Below are positions 1 through 8,251 of a stretch of DNA of 33,957 nt, piece after piece. Origin of the DNA: a bacterium. Lineage in GTDB: Bacteria; Patescibacteriota; Minisyncoccia; Phycocordibacterales; SBAW01. The position numbers were made by a program, and so were the translations under genes. The notes below the pieces were generated by a model, which saw only the letters and a list, made by a program, of their open reading frames with translations, searched no databases and was not told where the DNA came from. Location of the stretch: contig JAKAHS010000003.1 of the NCBI GenBank assembly GCA_021814825.1, forward strand, positions 1 through 33,957. The letters are read 5' to 3'. How positions within the stretch are numbered: the stretch's first letter is position 1; each line of letters opens with the position of its first letter.

Positions 1-357
1 AAGCGGCTGCCATTCATTCTCGCCAAACTCATTCCGATATTCGGCGCACTGCCGTTCTACACCGCCCTGACGGTCATGTGTATTCTTAAAAAGAGCGCTC
101 CGGCGCTTGTGGGGGCTGCCAACACCACGAACAAAGAAGGCGGAGCGTCGCAAGAAGAAGGTGTGGAACAAGAGCCCCAACAGTCGGAGGAGGCTGCGAC
201 CTATGCGCCTGCGGCAAATGAAGACCTCTTTGCACAACCTCAAACGCAGCCTCGCGCGCGGAACGTCCTGCCGCTTACTCCTCGCCCGCTCCCGCGCACT
301 CCAACCGAAGGTATCCGTCCTCCGAATGTCTCGGCTGGCGAGCAGCGCGCTGCGTAA
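1..357 (+). CDS. C-terminal end of a membrane protein (partial)
   Basis: The reading frame is open from the first base to a TAA at 355-357, so only the last 118 residues are visible and the start lies outside the window. Roughly residues 4-28 are hydrophobic and end in LTVMCIL, which looks like a final transmembrane segment. It is followed by a low-complexity tail rich in Glu, Gln, Pro and Ala, probably cytoplasmic and disordered. It is followed closely by a secreted protein and a VirB2-like pilin, so it may belong to an envelope or type IV secretion-like locus. The family cannot be named from this fragment. The GC-rich tail also gives long open frames in other phases, which I take as shadows. 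Confidence 0.6.
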   Translation, partial: KRLPFILAKLIPIFGALPFYTALTVMCILKKSAPALVGAANTTNKEGGASQEEGVEQEPQQSEEAATYAPAANEDLFAQPQTQPRARNVLPLTPRPLPRTPTEGIRPPNVSAGEQRAA

Positions 358-363
358 ATGGTG

Positions 364-369
364 TAGAAT
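364..369 (+). promoter_or_regulatory. -10 hexamer (TAGAAT) for a leaderless gene
   Basis: TAGAAT lies exactly 6 nt before the ATG at 376, in the 18-nt gap after the preceding stop. There is no Shine-Dalgarno motif. The same geometry recurs at several other genes in the window. Confidence 0.5.
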
Positions 370-375
370 AATGGC

Positions 376-1398
376 ATGGTATCCCGCACGCTCAGCGCCA
401 TCGGTCTGCTCTTCTTTTTCTTTGCCGCATCGCCCGCGTTCGCGCTCGACATTGCCGGCCCGGCCCCCATTCAATACACGGTCTCGCCTGAAAACCCTGC
501 GCCGAACTCAACGGTCTATATTCAGCTCGACGGCATCGGCAACATCCTCGGTAATTCGATGATCATCTGGTCGCAGGATGGCACCGTGGTGGCGCAAGGA
601 TACGGACTTTCGTCCCACTCATTCACGATGGGAGGGCTCGGATCGCAGACGACGGTCACCATTGAGGTCGACTCCGCCACGCAAGGTGCTATCATCAAAA
701 CCTTTACGTTCAATCCGTCGCTCGTGAGTCTGGTGTGGGAAGGCCACACCTCTATTCCCCCATTCTTTGCGGGGAAGCCCCTCGCAAGCCCGGGGAGTAT
801 GATCACGGTCTTTGCATTCCCGACCGTGCACGTGGGAGGGGCGGCACAACCCGCAAGCAGCCTTTCATTCCAGTGGAGGCTCAATGACCAGGCGATGCCC
901 GCGCAATCCGGCATCGGACGCAGCTCATTCACCTTCATCAGCAACCAGCTCCACCAGAGCGAGGACGTGTCGGTATCGGTCTATACACAAAATGGCACGG
1001 CGGCTGGCAGCGGCAGCGTCACCATACCCCTCACGCAGCCTCGCCTGGTGTTTTACGTTCACGATCCGCTGCGCGGCATCCTCTATCAGAGCGCGCTCCC
1101 GAATTCCTTCACGATGCCCGGCACGGAAGTGACGGTCCGCGCCGAGCCGTTCTACTTTTCGACCAGTGGCGCCGGTGGGGTACAATATAGCTGGCAGATA
1201 AACGGAGAGGATACGAGCGGCCCCAACACGGCGCAGGGCGAACTTACGCTGCGCCAGACCGGAAGCGGAGCGGGCAGCGCCACGCTTTCCGTGGCGCTGC
1301 AAAACACTGACCCGGCGAAGCTGCTTCAAGCCGCGCAGTCAACGCTCACGGTCCTATTCGGACAAACAAATGCTTCTACCGGACTATTTGGATTGTAA
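376..1398 (+). CDS. Secreted protein with Ig-like/PKD-like repeats
   Basis: 340 residues. Residues 1-24 form a signal peptide: short basic start, hydrophobic core with a run of Phe, cleavage after AFA. The mature part is rich in Ser, Thr, Gly and Val, with beta-strand patterns such as TVTIEVDSA and VTVRAEPFYF. It has recurring 'FQWRLN' and 'YSWQIN' segments typical of Ig-like or PKD-like modules, in perhaps three copies. It is probably exported and surface associated. It ends 3 nt before the VirB2-like pilin gene, so the two are likely co-expressed, and a role in a surface appendage is an inference from that. No enzymatic motif is seen. The start is supported by the signal peptide and the -10 placed 6 nt upstream. 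Confidence 0.75.
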   Translation: MVSRTLSAIGLLFFFFAASPAFALDIAGPAPIQYTVSPENPAPNSTVYIQLDGIGNILGNSMIIWSQDGTVVAQGYGLSSHSFTMGGLGSQTTVTIEVDSATQGAIIKTFTFNPSLVSLVWEGHTSIPPFFAGKPLASPGSMITVFAFPTVHVGGAAQPASSLSFQWRLNDQAMPAQSGIGRSSFTFISNQLHQSEDVSVSVYTQNGTAAGSGSVTIPLTQPRLVFYVHDPLRGILYQSALPNSFTMPGTEVTVRAEPFYFSTSGAGGVQYSWQINGEDTSGPNTAQGELTLRQTGSGAGSATLSVALQNTDPAKLLQAAQSTLTVLFGQTNASTGLFGL

Positions 1399-1401
1399 AA
1401 A

Positions 1402-2160
1402 ATGAGAAAAAATAAAAAAACTGAAGCTCGGAAGCTCGCGGCATCTTTGATCGCATGCATTATTTCGGTCATCCCAACAGCCGCACTCGCAGCAACGTAT
1501 CAAGTTGTTGATGTAAGCAATTGTAACAATCAGTATCTGGTGACGTGTGCGGCCGATGAATCATGCGTTGTGAACCAAACAGGGTCGGGGCAGGCATATA
1601 TGTGCGTAAAAACGGCAACCATTCAAAGCGGCGCGCCGACAAACAACTCATTCTCCACCTCAAACTGCGACAACCAGTGCCCTTCGTCTTCTCAATGTGT
1701 GGCAAATAATCTACAGATCCCGACGACTTATTTTTGCCAAACGATCTCTCAAACCACCCAAACCAACGGCACCACCGACTGCTCGGGCACGAACTGCAAT
1801 CTTAATTACGTCCCTCTTGAGCCGCTGCCAGGCAGCGTTCCCTCGGGAGCCTACGGCGACCTCGGCTCTTATCTCAACTATCTGTTCCCAATCCTTATCA
1901 CGATCGGCGCGATCCTCGGCGTCGGAACCTTCACCCTTTATGGCGTCGTGTACATGACCTCGTCGGTCGCCGGTAGCAAAGAAAAAGCAAAGACACGCAT
2001 GGAGAAGTCGATCTGGGGCCTCATCCTTCTCCTTGGTTCGGTCACCATCCTCACCACCATCAATCCGAATCTTACGAATTTTGCTAATCTCTCCAATCTT
2101 GGCAGCCGATTCAATCTCCAGCAGACCGGAACCAATTCGGTTGTGTCAGGCTCTCAATAG
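1402..2160 (+). CDS. VirB2/TrbC-like pilin with Cys-rich ectodomain
   Basis: 252 residues. A basic start and hydrophobic segment ending in ALAA (about residues 1-30) form a signal peptide. Residues about 35-135 hold two clear Cys-rich repeats (SNCNNQ...CAADESCV...YMC, then SNCDNQCPSSSQCV...YFC) and a third partial CSGTNC, suggesting disulfide-bonded modules. The C-terminal part has two hydrophobic helices (about 155-185 and 205-220) split by a basic loop with KEKAKTRMEKS, the topology of VirB2/TrbC-type pilins of type IV secretion systems. Pilin-like proteins of this kind are common in CPR genomes. No VirB4/VirB6 partner lies inside the window; they could be upstream of it. The Cys-rich addition is not part of the classical pilin. 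Confidence 0.7.
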   Translation: MRKNKKTEARKLAASLIACIISVIPTAALAATYQVVDVSNCNNQYLVTCAADESCVVNQTGSGQAYMCVKTATIQSGAPTNNSFSTSNCDNQCPSSSQCVANNLQIPTTYFCQTISQTTQTNGTTDCSGTNCNLNYVPLEPLPGSVPSGAYGDLGSYLNYLFPILITIGAILGVGTFTLYGVVYMTSSVAGSKEKAKTRMEKSIWGLILLLGSVTILTTINPNLTNFANLSNLGSRFNLQQTGTNSVVSGSQ

Positions 2161-2191
2161 ATACATAGCGCTCTGAAACAGGCCCTTTCTC

Positions 2192-3454
2192 ATGAAGATC
2201 AATTGGAAAAATATCGTGCTGGCGCTCAGCGGCCTTGTGGTGATCGTGGCTATCGTGCTGCTGGTCGGTTCGTTCTTCGGCAAACCAGCCGGCGTGCCGC
2301 AGGGTGGCGGCGCATTCGGCACATCGTCCGCAGTCGGAGTGGCCGCTCCCCTCGGGGGGGCAGGTGGCGGCGTTTCCTTACCGTCGTTCGCGACGGGGAC
2401 CAGCACCTATGCCGGGCCGCCGATCTTCAAGATCGCCGACGGCCCCATCGTCGCCGCAACCCTCATCGAAGGCGGCGCACCGACCACGACCAGCGCACGC
2501 TACATCACTAGCCTCGATGGGCACGTGATCGATCTTCCGCTTGATGTCCCGGGCGCCGCACCACGGACCGTGTCGAACACGACCATACCGGGCGTGCTCC
2601 ATGCGAGCTTCACCGAAGCAGGGAGCGGCGTCATCGTTCAATATCTCCAGAGTGGCACTATCAAGAGCGCGCACCTTTCGCTACCCATTGCAGGAACAAC
2701 AACGCCAGCAACCGGTGTAACGGTGCGCTTCCTCCCGGACAACATCATAGCGCTCGCCGTGTCGCCAAGCGGCACCTCGATCGCATACGCGCTCTCGGCA
2801 GGAAGTGTCGGCCTCACGCTATACACTGCCGCCGCGGATGGAAGCAGCGCCAAAGCGCTGGCGACCACACCTCTTTCGCATATCCAGCTCGCCTGGCCGT
2901 CAAAAACAACGCTTGTGTTCTACACCAACAGCGCCTCTGGTGTCGGCGGCGTTGTCTTCTCGCTAAATGCAACCACCGGAGCGATCACGCCGCTTCTCTC
3001 CGGCGCGGGCATTACCGCGAGCGTCGATCCGTCATTCTCGTCGCTTATTCACCGCATCGACTCGGGCACGCGCTCCACTCTTTTTACAGAAGATCTTAAG
3101 ACAGGGAGTGTCGCTTACTCGGCGCCGGCTGCTTCTTCTCTCGGAGCGCTCATACCGGAGACCTGCGTGTGGAGTACCGCCTCTACAACCCACGCCTACT
3201 GCACAGCTCCATCTTCGGCAGCGCCGGCAAATTATCTTGACCTCTGGCACAGCGGCGAAGCAAGCTTCCCGAGCGCACTCGTGTCGCTCGACGGTAGCAC
3301 CGGGCTCTCCCTTCCTCTTGCAACGCCTGGTTCTCGCGATGGCGGCGAACCGTCCGACATGATCGATCTTGCGCTCTCGCAGAGCGGGCAGTATCTCTCC
3401 TTCATTGCCAAGGACGACGGGTCGCTGTGGGGTGTGAGGCTAAATAAAAAATAA
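2192..3454 (+). CDS. Membrane-anchored extracytoplasmic protein, possible beta-propeller
   Basis: 420 residues. A short basic start is followed by one transmembrane helix (about residues 7-28), then a Gly/Ala-rich linker and a long Ser/Thr/Ala-rich region. Repeated segments such as ALAVSPSGTSIAYALS, LTLYTAAADGSSAKAL and LALSQSGQYLSFIAKDDGSLWGV resemble blades of WD40/TolB-like beta-propellers. This is inferred from pattern only. It is probably a signal-anchored protein facing the outside. It follows the pilin gene by 31 nt on the same strand and is closed by a strong terminator, so it is likely the last gene of this envelope cluster. There is no Shine-Dalgarno before the ATG. Function is unknown. 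Confidence 0.65.
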   Translation: MKINWKNIVLALSGLVVIVAIVLLVGSFFGKPAGVPQGGGAFGTSSAVGVAAPLGGAGGGVSLPSFATGTSTYAGPPIFKIADGPIVAATLIEGGAPTTTSARYITSLDGHVIDLPLDVPGAAPRTVSNTTIPGVLHASFTEAGSGVIVQYLQSGTIKSAHLSLPIAGTTTPATGVTVRFLPDNIIALAVSPSGTSIAYALSAGSVGLTLYTAAADGSSAKALATTPLSHIQLAWPSKTTLVFYTNSASGVGGVVFSLNATTGAITPLLSGAGITASVDPSFSSLIHRIDSGTRSTLFTEDLKTGSVAYSAPAASSLGALIPETCVWSTASTTHAYCTAPSSAAPANYLDLWHSGEASFPSALVSLDGSTGLSLPLATPGSRDGGEPSDMIDLALSQSGQYLSFIAKDDGSLWGVRLNKK

Positions 3455-3467
3455 CGATGTTCCGGCT

Positions 3468-3499
3468 AAAAAACAGAGCGCCTCGGCGCTCTGTTTTTT
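3468..3499. terminator. Bidirectional intrinsic terminator
   Basis: An inverted repeat with stem CAGAGCGC/GCGCTCTG and a CTCG loop is flanked by six A on the left and six T on the right, so it can end transcription from both sides. It sits between the convergent genes ending at 3454 (+) and 3505 (-). Confidence 0.85.
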
Positions 3500-3504
3500 A
3501 ATTA

Positions 3505-3966
3505 TTACTCGTATCTTGAATTTTGTTTTTTTAACACGATGTGTCGTGTTTTGCCTTCGCCGCGAGATTCGGTCTCGATATCGGGGTCTTCTGCGAACAT
3601 TTCGTGGACAACAAGTCGTTCATAGGAACTCATGGGCTCGAGTTCGACCTCATGGTTGAAGGTGCGAGCACGCTCAGCAAGCAGTTTGACCTTATCGCGC
3701 AACTCCTGCAGCCGACCTTCATGGTATCCGTTCACGTCAATGAGAAAACCTGCAGTGTCTTTGCCGAAGCGCTTCTCAGCCATACGACGGGCGATCGCAT
3801 TGAGCGCTTGCAGCGTTTCGCCTCTCTCGCCGATCACGAGGTTAGAATCAGGCGTCGAAACCACCACGACCGTTCGCTGCCCGCTTGAAACTTCTATCGT
3901 GTCAATCGACACGCAAAGCGCGCTGAGCATATCCCCAACCAGTTGCTTGAGTGCATCGGCATCCAT
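3505..3966 (-). CDS. khpB: KhpB/Jag-like RNA-binding protein (KH + R3H)
   Basis: 153 residues from the ATG at 3966. This start is preferred over a GTG 48 nt upstream because AAGGTG lies at good Shine-Dalgarno distance only for the ATG. A KH domain occupies about residues 1-70 with the GxxG loop in IGERGE (45-50). An R3H domain follows, with the RxxxH signature in RLVVH (117-121). The N-terminal Jag domain of Firmicutes proteins is absent. KhpB family members bind RNA and are linked to cell elongation in Gram-positives. It lies directly downstream of yidC, the usual order rpmH-rnpA-yidC-jag, and the family assignment rests on both domains and synteny. Confidence 0.88.
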   Translation of the reverse strand: MDADALKQLVGDMLSALCVSIDTIEVSSGQRTVVVVSTPDSNLVIGERGETLQALNAIARRMAEKRFGKDTAGFLIDVNGYHEGRLQELRDKVKLLAERARTFNHEVELEPMSSYERLVVHEMFAEDPDIETESRGEGKTRHIVLKKQNSRYE

Positions 3967-4039
3967 ATCAGACACCTTACCGCAAGGAAGGGTGATAAGC
4001 AACCCGAACGACACATTGGAACATGTTTTAGAAAGTTTT

Positions 4040-4753
4040 TTAGAGCGGTCGATGCTTGAAGTACAACTCCTGCGCGATGGAAACGACGCTCGTGGTGATC
4101 ACATACACGCCGACAGCTGCCGGAAAAGTGTAGCCGACAAATGCCATCATGGCGGGGAAGAAGTACAGCATCATTGTGCGTTGCATTTCCTGCATCTGCT
4201 TCTGTGCCGGTTTCATCGCGGCAGAAGCGGCAGCCGCGGTACGCGCGAGAGTAAGCCGCATCGCATAATACTGCGCGGCCACGACCAGCACGGTGATCAC
4301 GATACTGCGCGTTCCGGTGAGATCGACTACGCCGAAGAGGCGCTCACTTATCACGCTCGGCGCATGCACGAACGAATACAAAAGCTCGGTATGGATCTTG
4401 GCAAGACCGAGACGGAAGAAAACGTACGAGAGGGCGATGAACACCGCCACCTGGACGACGGTCGAGAAGAGCATGGTGAACGGCCGTATCTTGTGCCGGC
4501 TGAACAGCTCTGCTGTTCTGCGGGAGCGCTCCATAGGAGCTTCTTTGTATCGTTCATTGATGTCGGCGAGCTCAGGCTGCACCACCTGAAGCGCCATCTG
4601 CGTGCGGATAGCAGAGGCGAACATGGGGAAGAAGATGAAGCGGATGAGCAGCGTGATCACGATGATCGCCATACCAACATCGCCGCCCGGCATGACCCCG
4701 AGGACGAAAATGAAAGCGTTATAGATCGGCTGCACTAAATAGGTCGTAAACAT
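4040..4753 (-). CDS. yidC: Membrane protein insertase YidC/Oxa1
   Basis: 237 residues, the short form without the large periplasmic domain of proteobacterial YidC. There are about five hydrophobic segments, with the conserved positively charged groove residue in the first core helix (TLLIRFIFFP, Arg near residue 38). A cytoplasmic helical hairpin rich in Glu and Arg follows (about 60-85), and a second basic, Gln/Met-rich loop (KPAQKQMQEMQRTMM). It inserts small membrane proteins with or without Sec. It lies between rnpA and khpB in the conserved origin cluster. A perfect TATAAT at 4763-4768 overlaps the rnpA stop and may give yidC its own promoter. Confidence 0.93.
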   Translation of the reverse strand: MFTTYLVQPIYNAFIFVLGVMPGGDVGMAIIVITLLIRFIFFPMFASAIRTQMALQVVQPELADINERYKEAPMERSRRTAELFSRHKIRPFTMLFSTVVQVAVFIALSYVFFRLGLAKIHTELLYSFVHAPSVISERLFGVVDLTGTRSIVITVLVVAAQYYAMRLTLARTAAAASAAMKPAQKQMQEMQRTMMLYFFPAMMAFVGYTFPAAVGVYVITTSVVSIAQELYFKHRPL

Positions 4754-4762
4754 GCCAGGGGG

Positions 4763-4768
4763 ATTATA
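4763..4768 (-). promoter_or_regulatory. -10 TATAAT of yidC
   Basis: A perfect TATAAT on the minus strand ends 9 nt before the yidC ATG and overlaps the end of rnpA. A transcript starting about 7 nt downstream would carry almost no leader. Confidence 0.45.
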
Positions 4769-5108
4769 TTAATGCTGAGATAATGGAAGCTGCGTCGGCG
4801 GCGAATGCGCGTCCGTACGGCTCGTCGGGGAGCGTGTTCACGATGAACACGATACGCAGCGGCACCGGTGTTCCGATCGTTCCGATCGCACCGTACAAGG
4901 CACGGCGCACACGATTGCGTACAACCGCGGTCTTCGCGACTTTCTTAGAAATGACCGCTGCCGCTCGTATTGTACCATCTCCACCCCCAGACTTCTCCGC
5001 CTCCGTGCGAAGCACCCGCGCCGTCATAAAGCGACCGCGCGCAAAAGATCCGCGGCGCATGACCTCGGCAACTTCGGCGGTTCGCAATCGTTGTGAACGA
5101 GGAAGCAT
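4764..5108 (-). CDS. rnpA: Ribonuclease P protein component
   Basis: 114 residues from the ATG at 5108. An upstream TTG at 5135 would add nine residues but lies in a hairpin, and family members begin MLPRxxRL as here. The signature RNR region is present (VVRNRVRR, about residues 68-75), together with the N-terminal LRTAEVAEVMRRG and the RFMTARVLR strand that line the pre-tRNA leader site. It partners the RNase P RNA to trim tRNA 5' leaders. The gene sits between rpmH and yidC as in most bacteria. Confidence 0.92.
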   Translation of the reverse strand: MLPRSQRLRTAEVAEVMRRGSFARGRFMTARVLRTEAEKSGGGDGTIRAAAVISKKVAKTAVVRNRVRRALYGAIGTIGTPVPLRIVFIVNTLPDEPYGRAFAADAASIISALI

Positions 5109-5135
5109 TGTAGACTCACTATAACCCCTAACCAA

Positions 5136-5157
5136 AACAGCCCCGGGTGGGGCTGTT
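5136..5157 (-). terminator. Hairpin between rpmH and rnpA
   Basis: Stem AACAGCCCC/GGGGCTGTT with a four-base loop, overlapping the rpmH stop codon. On the minus strand it is followed by TTTGG, a short U tract, so it may act as a partial terminator or attenuator that lowers rnpA relative to rpmH. Confidence 0.5.
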
Positions 5158-5305
5158 ATTTTACCGTAGTGTTGATCGCTATGCGTGCGCGTCCTTTTTG
5201 TCGGCGGCGGGCGAGCACTTTACGGCCGGCAGCCGTGGCGGTCTTCGCCAAAAAGCCGTGCGTGCGGGCGCGTTTGCGCTTTTTCGGCTGATACGTTCGT
5301 TTCAT
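5156..5305 (-). CDS. rpmH: Ribosomal protein bL34
   Basis: 49 residues beginning [18 protein letters not shown], the near-invariant bL34 signature (usually QPSKRKR; here Lys replaces Ser). The family ending ([13 protein letters not shown]) is followed by a short tail, INTTVK. An extension upstream in the same frame is open but has no family counterpart, so the ATG at 5305 is chosen. It is a component of the large ribosomal subunit. It heads the minus-strand operon rpmH-rnpA-yidC-khpB and is divergent from dnaA. Confidence 0.95.
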   Translation of the reverse strand: MKRTYQPKKRKRARTHGFLAKTATAAGRKVLARRRQKGRARIAINTTVK

Positions 5306-5463
5306 AAAAGGCACTATACCGCAAGTATCATATTTAATCAACAAATACTCGCGAGCCCCGAGATTGTCGCATAGCAGCTCAAGATCATTGAGTTTAACGG
5401 ATTCGGACAAAACAAGACATGACGTCAGTTTTTTCTTTCCAGCCGGTCACGGTTTTCCCCAGG

Positions 5464-5472
5464 TTATCCACA
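5464..5472 (+). promoter_or_regulatory. DnaA box upstream of dnaA
   Basis: Perfect consensus TTATCCACA in the 231-nt spacer between rpmH and dnaA. It could serve dnaA autoregulation or form part of a split origin together with the boxes behind dnaA. Confidence 0.7.
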
Positions 5473-5524
5473 TGTTCGATTTTAGCGCGATAGGGAGGGT
5501 ATTCCGCGAAAGAGGCTGTGCCGC

Positions 5525-5530
5525 TATAAT
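5525..5530 (+). promoter_or_regulatory. -10 TATAAT of dnaA (leaderless)
   Basis: A perfect TATAAT is followed by six bases and then the dnaA ATG, so the transcript would begin at or next to the start codon. The -35 position (TTCCGC, 17-nt spacing) is weak. No Shine-Dalgarno is possible in this layout. Confidence 0.6.
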
Positions 5531-5536
5531 GCCCCC

Positions 5537-6871
5537 ATGACCACCACGCGCGAACTCTGGGAGAACGCCCTTACCGACCTCGAACTCACCATCCCGAAAG
5601 CCGCCTTCAACACCTGGTTCCGCGATACTCACATTGTCCGCGTCGATGATGGCGTCGTGTTCGTCGGTGTTCCAAGCCAATTCATCCGCGACTGGTTCGC
5701 GACCAAATATCACAAGCTCATCCTCGCTTCTCTCCGACGCCTTTCGGAGAACGTGCGCTCGGTCGAATACATCATCTCAAAACATCCGAAAAAGAGCGCG
5801 GAGGAGGTCCGCCCCGCGACGTCGCTTGGCGAACTGCCGCTTGAGAATGTTCACTCTCAGACCAATCTCAACCCGCGCTACACCTTCAACTCGTTCATCG
5901 TCGGTCCGTTCAATGAGCTCGCACATGCCGCTGCTCAAGCGGTCTCCAAGAAGCCGGGTATCGCTTACAATCCGCTCTTCGTGTACGGCGAGCCGGGCCT
6001 CGGCAAGACGCACCTCATCCAAGCGATAGGAAATAGTTTCCGCGCACAAGCGCCGGAGCGGAAGACCTACTACATAACGTCCGAGAAATTCTATCTTGAG
6101 TATGTTGCCGCAATGCAGTCGAGCCGCATTCCTGCGTTCAAAGAAAAGTACCGCGAGTACGACTTGCTTGTCATGGATGACATCCAGTTCCTATCCGGGA
6201 AAAGCGGCACACAGGAAGAGCTCTTCCACCTCTTCAACGCGCTCTTTGATAAGAACCGCCAGCTCGTATTCTCGTCAGACCAGCACCCTAATCTGATCCA
6301 AAAACTTGTTGATCGTCTTAAGTCGCGCTTCAGCCAAGGGATGGTGGTGTCTATCACGCCGCCTGATCATGAGAGCCGTGTGGCGATCGTGCGCGCAAAG
6401 GCCGCATCGCGCGGCAGTGTGCTGCCAGACGAGATCTCCGACTACGTCGCGTCAACCGTGAACGGCAACGTGCGCGAGCTTGAGGGCGCGATCAATACGC
6501 TTCTTCTCTCGCTGGAAATGCGCGATGGTCCGCTCTCGCTGGCTGACGCAAAAGAGCTTCTTCGCGCCGCCGCCGCGCCCAAGAAGTCGGTCTCTATTCC
6601 TGAGATCGTTAAGACGATCGCTGAATTCTATAACATCGAAGAGAACGATATTTACGAAAAGACACGCCGAAAAGAAGTGGTTCATCCGCGCCAGGTCGTC
6701 ATGTATATCTTGCGCGAGGATTTCAAGATCTCATTCCCGACAATCGGCGAGAAACTTGGCGGCCGTGATCATACGACTGTTATCCACTCATGCGAGAAGG
6801 TCAAGAAGGATACTCAAACCAACAGTGAGTTGCTGCAGGAGCTTCAGCAGATACGGAACATGTTGAGATGA
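5537..6871 (+). CDS. dnaA: Chromosomal replication initiator DnaA
   Basis: 444 residues with all four DnaA domains: N-terminal oligomerisation domain (about 1-75), short linker (about 80-110), AAA+ domain with Walker A GEPGLGKT (151-158) and Walker B LLVMDDIQF (about 210-218), and the C-terminal DNA-binding domain with the signature GGRDHTTVIHSCEKV. It binds DnaA boxes, melts the origin and loads the helicase. It is divergent from rpmH and followed by the putative oriC and dnaN. The N-terminal motif MTTTRELWENAL and a TATAAT 6 nt upstream fix the start. Confidence 0.97.
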   Translation: MTTTRELWENALTDLELTIPKAAFNTWFRDTHIVRVDDGVVFVGVPSQFIRDWFATKYHKLILASLRRLSENVRSVEYIISKHPKKSAEEVRPATSLGELPLENVHSQTNLNPRYTFNSFIVGPFNELAHAAAQAVSKKPGIAYNPLFVYGEPGLGKTHLIQAIGNSFRAQAPERKTYYITSEKFYLEYVAAMQSSRIPAFKEKYREYDLLVMDDIQFLSGKSGTQEELFHLFNALFDKNRQLVFSSDQHPNLIQKLVDRLKSRFSQGMVVSITPPDHESRVAIVRAKAASRGSVLPDEISDYVASTVNGNVRELEGAINTLLLSLEMRDGPLSLADAKELLRAAAAPKKSVSIPEIVKTIAEFYNIEENDIYEKTRRKEVVHPRQVVMYILREDFKISFPTIGEKLGGRDHTTVIHSCEKVKKDTQTNSELLQELQQIRNMLR

Positions 6872-7079
6872 TGTGGATAAGATACGGACAGTACGTTCGT
6901 AAAAACTGAACAGTGACAGGAACTGCAACAACCACCCACAACCCAACTGAACAATCCACAACTAGCAAGACCTCCAACTAAACAAAAACACTTACCTCAC
7001 ACCATATTTTCCACTATCCACTATCCACACCTCCTTCTTAGCTTCGTTTTGATATTTATTTAATTTAAAAACAAATACT
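6872..7079 (+). other. Putative oriC (dnaA-dnaN spacer)
   Basis: A 208-nt non-coding spacer. It starts with a perfect inverted DnaA box (TGTGGATAA, 6872-6880) and carries a one-mismatch box CTATCCACA at 7021-7029 and a weaker AATCCACA near 6953-6960. It ends in a strongly AT-rich stretch (about 7040-7079) suitable as an unwinding element. The lower strand is almost free of G in the middle part. The position between dnaA and dnaN is a classic origin site. Origin function is inferred and would be tested by GC-skew inversion. Confidence 0.6.
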
Positions 7080-8177
7080 ATGAGATTCGAATGTACAGTG
7101 GAAAACTTAGTTGAGGCAGCATCGATCGCGGCACGATTTGTACAGCGTGGCGGGACTATGCCGACTCTGAATTCGATCTATCTCGAGACGAATGGTGATT
7201 CAGTGGTACTTCGAGCAACTAATCTTGAATATGGTGTTGAAGTGGTGGTGCCGGCGCGAGTCCTTTCCTCTGGTGCGGCAGCTATATCAAGTGCGACGTT
7301 GATAGGTTTTATTTCAAATAGTCATGGGCATTCGATCGAATGTACGGTTGATGGTGGGGTTATGAAGTTAAAAACAGAGAGAACCTCAGCAACGATCAAA
7401 ACCACTCCTCATGATGATTTTCCTATTCTTCCGCGCATACCCGCAGAGCATTCTTTTGTGGTAAAAGCACAAGATCTCGCTAAAGGTATCAGATCGGTAC
7501 TCAACTGCGCATCTGTGTCGAATGTAAAACCAGAACTGCAAAGTGTGTTGGTGTATGGTGATGTGGGTAAGTTGTACTTTGTTGCGACTGATTCGTTCCG
7601 TCTCGCGGAAAAACAAGTAGCGCTTAAAAGCCCGGGTTCGGTACCGAACCTTCTCATGCCGGCGCGCAACGTGAGCGAGCTGGTGCGTATCCTTGAAGGA
7701 GTGAAGGGTGATATAGAAGTGTACTACAACGACAATCAATTCTCGATACAAATAGAAGGAGTGTACTATACTAGCCGCCTCCTCGATGGTACGTACCCAA
7801 ACTATACGCAGATCGTGCCAAAATCATTCACCACCGAGGTGGTGTTGCTGCGCGACGATCTCTCTCAGGCACTCAAAGGACTCTCAGTGTTCAATGATAA
7901 GTTTTTGCAGGTAGTGTTCATGGTTCAGCCGAAGGAAAAGACCGTACATCTTTCATCACGCAACGCTGATGTCGGAGAAGAAGAGTGCGTACTGAAGGCG
8001 GCGGTTTCCGGCGAACAGATCACGATGACATTCAACAGTAAGTATCTGGCCGACGGTCTGACGCCGCTTGCGGGGGAGAGTGTGCGTATTCGACTCAATG
8101 GTGCCGGAAGGCCAGCGCTCATTCAAGATGTAGCTGATGATTCGTTCTTCTATCTCGCGATGCCGATGAATAGATAA
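7080..8177 (+). CDS. dnaN: DNA polymerase III beta subunit (sliding clamp)
   Basis: 365 residues, the usual length, with the threefold beta-clamp domain layout. The N-terminal MRFECTVENLVEAASIAARFV and central VYGDVGKLYFVATDSFRLAEK are typical. The C-terminal ending YLAMPMNR matches the conserved PMR-type tail lining the protein-binding cleft. It forms the ring that tethers DNA polymerase III. It follows dnaA across the putative origin. Codon use is less GC-rich than in neighbouring genes. No Shine-Dalgarno is visible before the ATG. Confidence 0.96.
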   Translation: MRFECTVENLVEAASIAARFVQRGGTMPTLNSIYLETNGDSVVLRATNLEYGVEVVVPARVLSSGAAAISSATLIGFISNSHGHSIECTVDGGVMKLKTERTSATIKTTPHDDFPILPRIPAEHSFVVKAQDLAKGIRSVLNCASVSNVKPELQSVLVYGDVGKLYFVATDSFRLAEKQVALKSPGSVPNLLMPARNVSELVRILEGVKGDIEVYYNDNQFSIQIEGVYYTSRLLDGTYPNYTQIVPKSFTTEVVLLRDDLSQALKGLSVFNDKFLQVVFMVQPKEKTVHLSSRNADVGEEECVLKAAVSGEQITMTFNSKYLADGLTPLAGESVRIRLNGAGRPALIQDVADDSFFYLAMPMNR

Positions 8178-8216
8178 TGGGGCTGTTGGCTGGCAGCTTT
8201 TAGGTGTTAGGGTCGG

Positions 8217-8251
8217 CTAAAAGCTAAAAGCTAAAAGCCAAAAGCTTTTAG
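8217..8251 (+). repeat. Short tandem repeat of a 7-bp unit
   Basis: Three copies of CTAAAAG followed by CCAAAAG and CTTTTAG, directly before the start codon of the next gene. The last units also form the palindrome AAAAGCTTTT. Copy number may vary by slippage. Confidence 0.75.

Noticed and set aside
107-562. 151-codon plus-strand frame overlapping the first two genes
   Set aside because: Arg/Ser-rich shadow of GC-rich genes in another phase, and it overlaps the signal peptide of the gene at 376.
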